NCBI RefSeq assembly: GCF_034702125.1
Contig: NC_085869.1
Span: 15,486,544 to 15,550,543 of the forward strand
Direction: 5' to 3'
Length of the DNA stretch: 64,000 nt
DNA from: Engraulis encrasicolus
Taxonomy: Eukaryota > Chordata > Actinopteri > Clupeiformes > Engraulidae
The position numbers and the translations under genes are program-made. Below, in pieces: positions 62,697 through 64,000 of the stretch (positions are counted from its first letter, which is position 1; each line of letters starts with the position of its first letter). The notes under the pieces were generated by a model, which was given only the letters and a program-made list of their open reading frames with translations, did no database searches and had not been told where the DNA came from.

Positions 62697-62828
62697 AGAA
62701 GAAGAAGAGGAAGAAGAAGAGGAAGAAGAAGAAAGAGGAGGAGGAGGAGGAGGAGGAGGAGGAGGAGGAAGATGATAAGGAGAAGAGTAAGATAATTAGG
62801 ATGATGATAGTGATGATGACAGTGATGA

Positions 62829-62868
<40 letters not shown>

Positions 62869-62890
62869 GATGGTGAAGATGATGGTGATG
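62697..62890. repeat. (GAA/GAG)n and (GAT)n arrays
   Basis: A GAAGAG-rich purine array (62697-62785) is followed by GATGAT-rich text (62800-62890). On the transcribed strand it forms the pyrimidine-rich region before the exon B acceptor. Confidence 0.95.
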
Positions 62891-63223
62891 AAGTTGTCTG
62901 GTTCTTTCTGTCTCCTTTGCTCTAGCTTTCTTTCAGAGGACACCATAACAGATGGGCAGCAGCAGTAGCGCGCGGCGCCACACGCCTATATCTCCACCCC
63001 GCTGTGCTGCTGCAGAACAACTCGCACTGAATACAAAGTGAGCAGCACATCATTTGCAAATGGTAATGGTCCTCTAAAAAAACAAAAAAAACTCTGCACA
63101 CATTATATTTGTGGCCATTTAGTGAGACCGTTGCTAATGATTGGAATGGACAACAAACAACCCAGGGCTGTTTTGGAGAGGAGGAAGATGGGGCGGGGGG
63201 GCGTAGGTGGTGTAGGTGGGTGA
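62891..63223. other. znf385b intron, nothing recognised
   Basis: Intron between exons A and B; no named element. Confidence 0.4.
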
Positions 63224-63231
63224 GTGTTTAG

Positions 63232-63603
63232 TAGTGCTGCACCAATACCATTTTTTGGCCCCGGTACGATTCCCGATACCCGACTGTGCAGTATCGGCCG
63301 ATACCGATACCATACCGATGCTAATCTGTTTGAAATTTATTTAACTTTGTCGGACTGCTGCCTACCTTTGTGAAACAGGACAAGGACTAATACTCTACAA
63401 AGTGAATCCAGTAGAACTTTTAATACTTTTTTAAGTACCGCTGATATAAAATAACTTAGATCAAGGCTGCGTCAAAGTGTCATACGAGCATCTGTAAATG
63501 GTATCGGTGCTCTATTTGTTGGTACTCGCCGATACCGATACAACCATTTTAGTGCAGTATCGGGGCCCCGGCCGATACTGGTATAGGTATTGGTGCAACA
63601 CTG
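63232..63603. mobile_element. hAT MITE, 372 bp
   Basis: The ends TAGTGCTGCACCAATACC and GGTATTGGTGCAACACTG are inverted, with a perfect 8-bp target duplication GTGTTTAG (63224-63231 and 63604-63611). Subterminal GTATCGGCCGATACCG motifs. It ends 25 bases inside the intron from the exon A donor. Confidence 0.9.
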
Positions 63604-63635
63604 GTGTTTAGCAAAGCAGACAGATGTGGGCGCAC

Positions 63636-64000
63636 CTGTGTTGTGGGCTTCCAGCTGTGAGAGCGAGTTGACAGCCACTTTGCACAGAGAGCAGTAGAGC
63701 AGCTTCTTTGCCTTCTCCTCCTCTGATTCGGTGTTGGGGTCTGCTGCTCCTGCTGTTGTGGGTGTGGCTGTGGCGCCAGCTACCGTGCCATTGGACGCCG
63801 CCAACGCCCCCGCCGCCGTTGTGGTGGCCGACAATCCTCCAGCTGTCACCGCCGCTGGCGTGGCGACGGACGTGAGCTTGGCGGTGGCCCCCACCATCGT
63901 CGTCGTCTTCATCATCAAGGCCGCCGGTCCCTGGTGCTGCACGCCGCCGGGCACGTCCGACGTCAGCGGGAAGCTGGCGGACGTGGGTTCCAGAGCGGCG
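63636..64000 (-). CDS. znf385b: znf385b exon A, runs off the window
   Basis: An open frame from the window edge to the donor GTGCGC at 63635. It first encodes a low-complexity Ala/Thr/Val/Gly-rich linker of about 90 residues, then ESEEEKAKKLLYCSLCKVAV and NSLSQLEAHNTG. The last part gives the C-S-L-C pair and first histidine of a matrin-type finger completed in exon B. The linker differs from the Ser-rich one of the mammalian protein, but the finger region is nearly identical. The exon ends in phase 1 (split Gly). Its 5' end and the earlier fingers lie outside the window. Confidence 0.9.

Overview
This is a window of vertebrate, almost certainly teleost, genome. Long stretches of (CA)n, (GA)n and (GGAGA)n simple repeat are mixed with many short non-autonomous DNA transposons, fish-type LINEs, tRNA-derived SINEs and a Penelope-like retroelement. 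Genes are sparse and cut into short exons with GT/AG borders. No prokaryotic gene organisation is present. I cannot name the species.

Two genes are recognisable, both on the minus strand. The left part (about 6229-16071, possibly with a 5' flank up to 18.8 kb) carries the first four coding exons of sestd1 (SEC14 and spectrin domain protein 1). They encode residues 1-123 and their phases join without error. The rest of that gene should lie left of the window. The right part (about 56.7-64.0 kb) carries the last four coding exons and probable 3' UTR of znf385b, a matrin-type zinc-finger protein. Human SESTD1 and ZNF385B are also neighbours on one strand, so this is conserved synteny.

The 38 kb between the genes, and the introns, are mostly mobile DNA. 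Main items are: a 1.95 kb hAT-like element (7989-9940); a 5.8 kb inverted-repeat structure (19217-25018) holding a second DNA transposon; a 5'-truncated CR1/L2-type LINE (25523-26907); and a three-layer nest at 33300-38745, where a LINE holds a Penelope-like element that in turn holds a hAT MITE. Target-site duplications remain readable at all three levels of the nest. About twenty short MITEs, many with legible 8-bp or TTAA target duplications, fill much of the rest.

The most unusual signal is at the exon borders. Tandem repeat arrays run across the exon-intron junctions of sestd1 exons 2 and 4 and the 34-codon exon of znf385b, and probably sestd1 exon 3. They have copied real splice donors or acceptors into the introns. 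Three exons (sestd1 exon 2, znf385b exons B and D) are preceded by polypyrimidine tracts made of expanded simple repeats. An inverted pair of one MITE family also flanks sestd1 exons 3 and 4. I saw no new gene system, CRISPR array or independent RNA gene.
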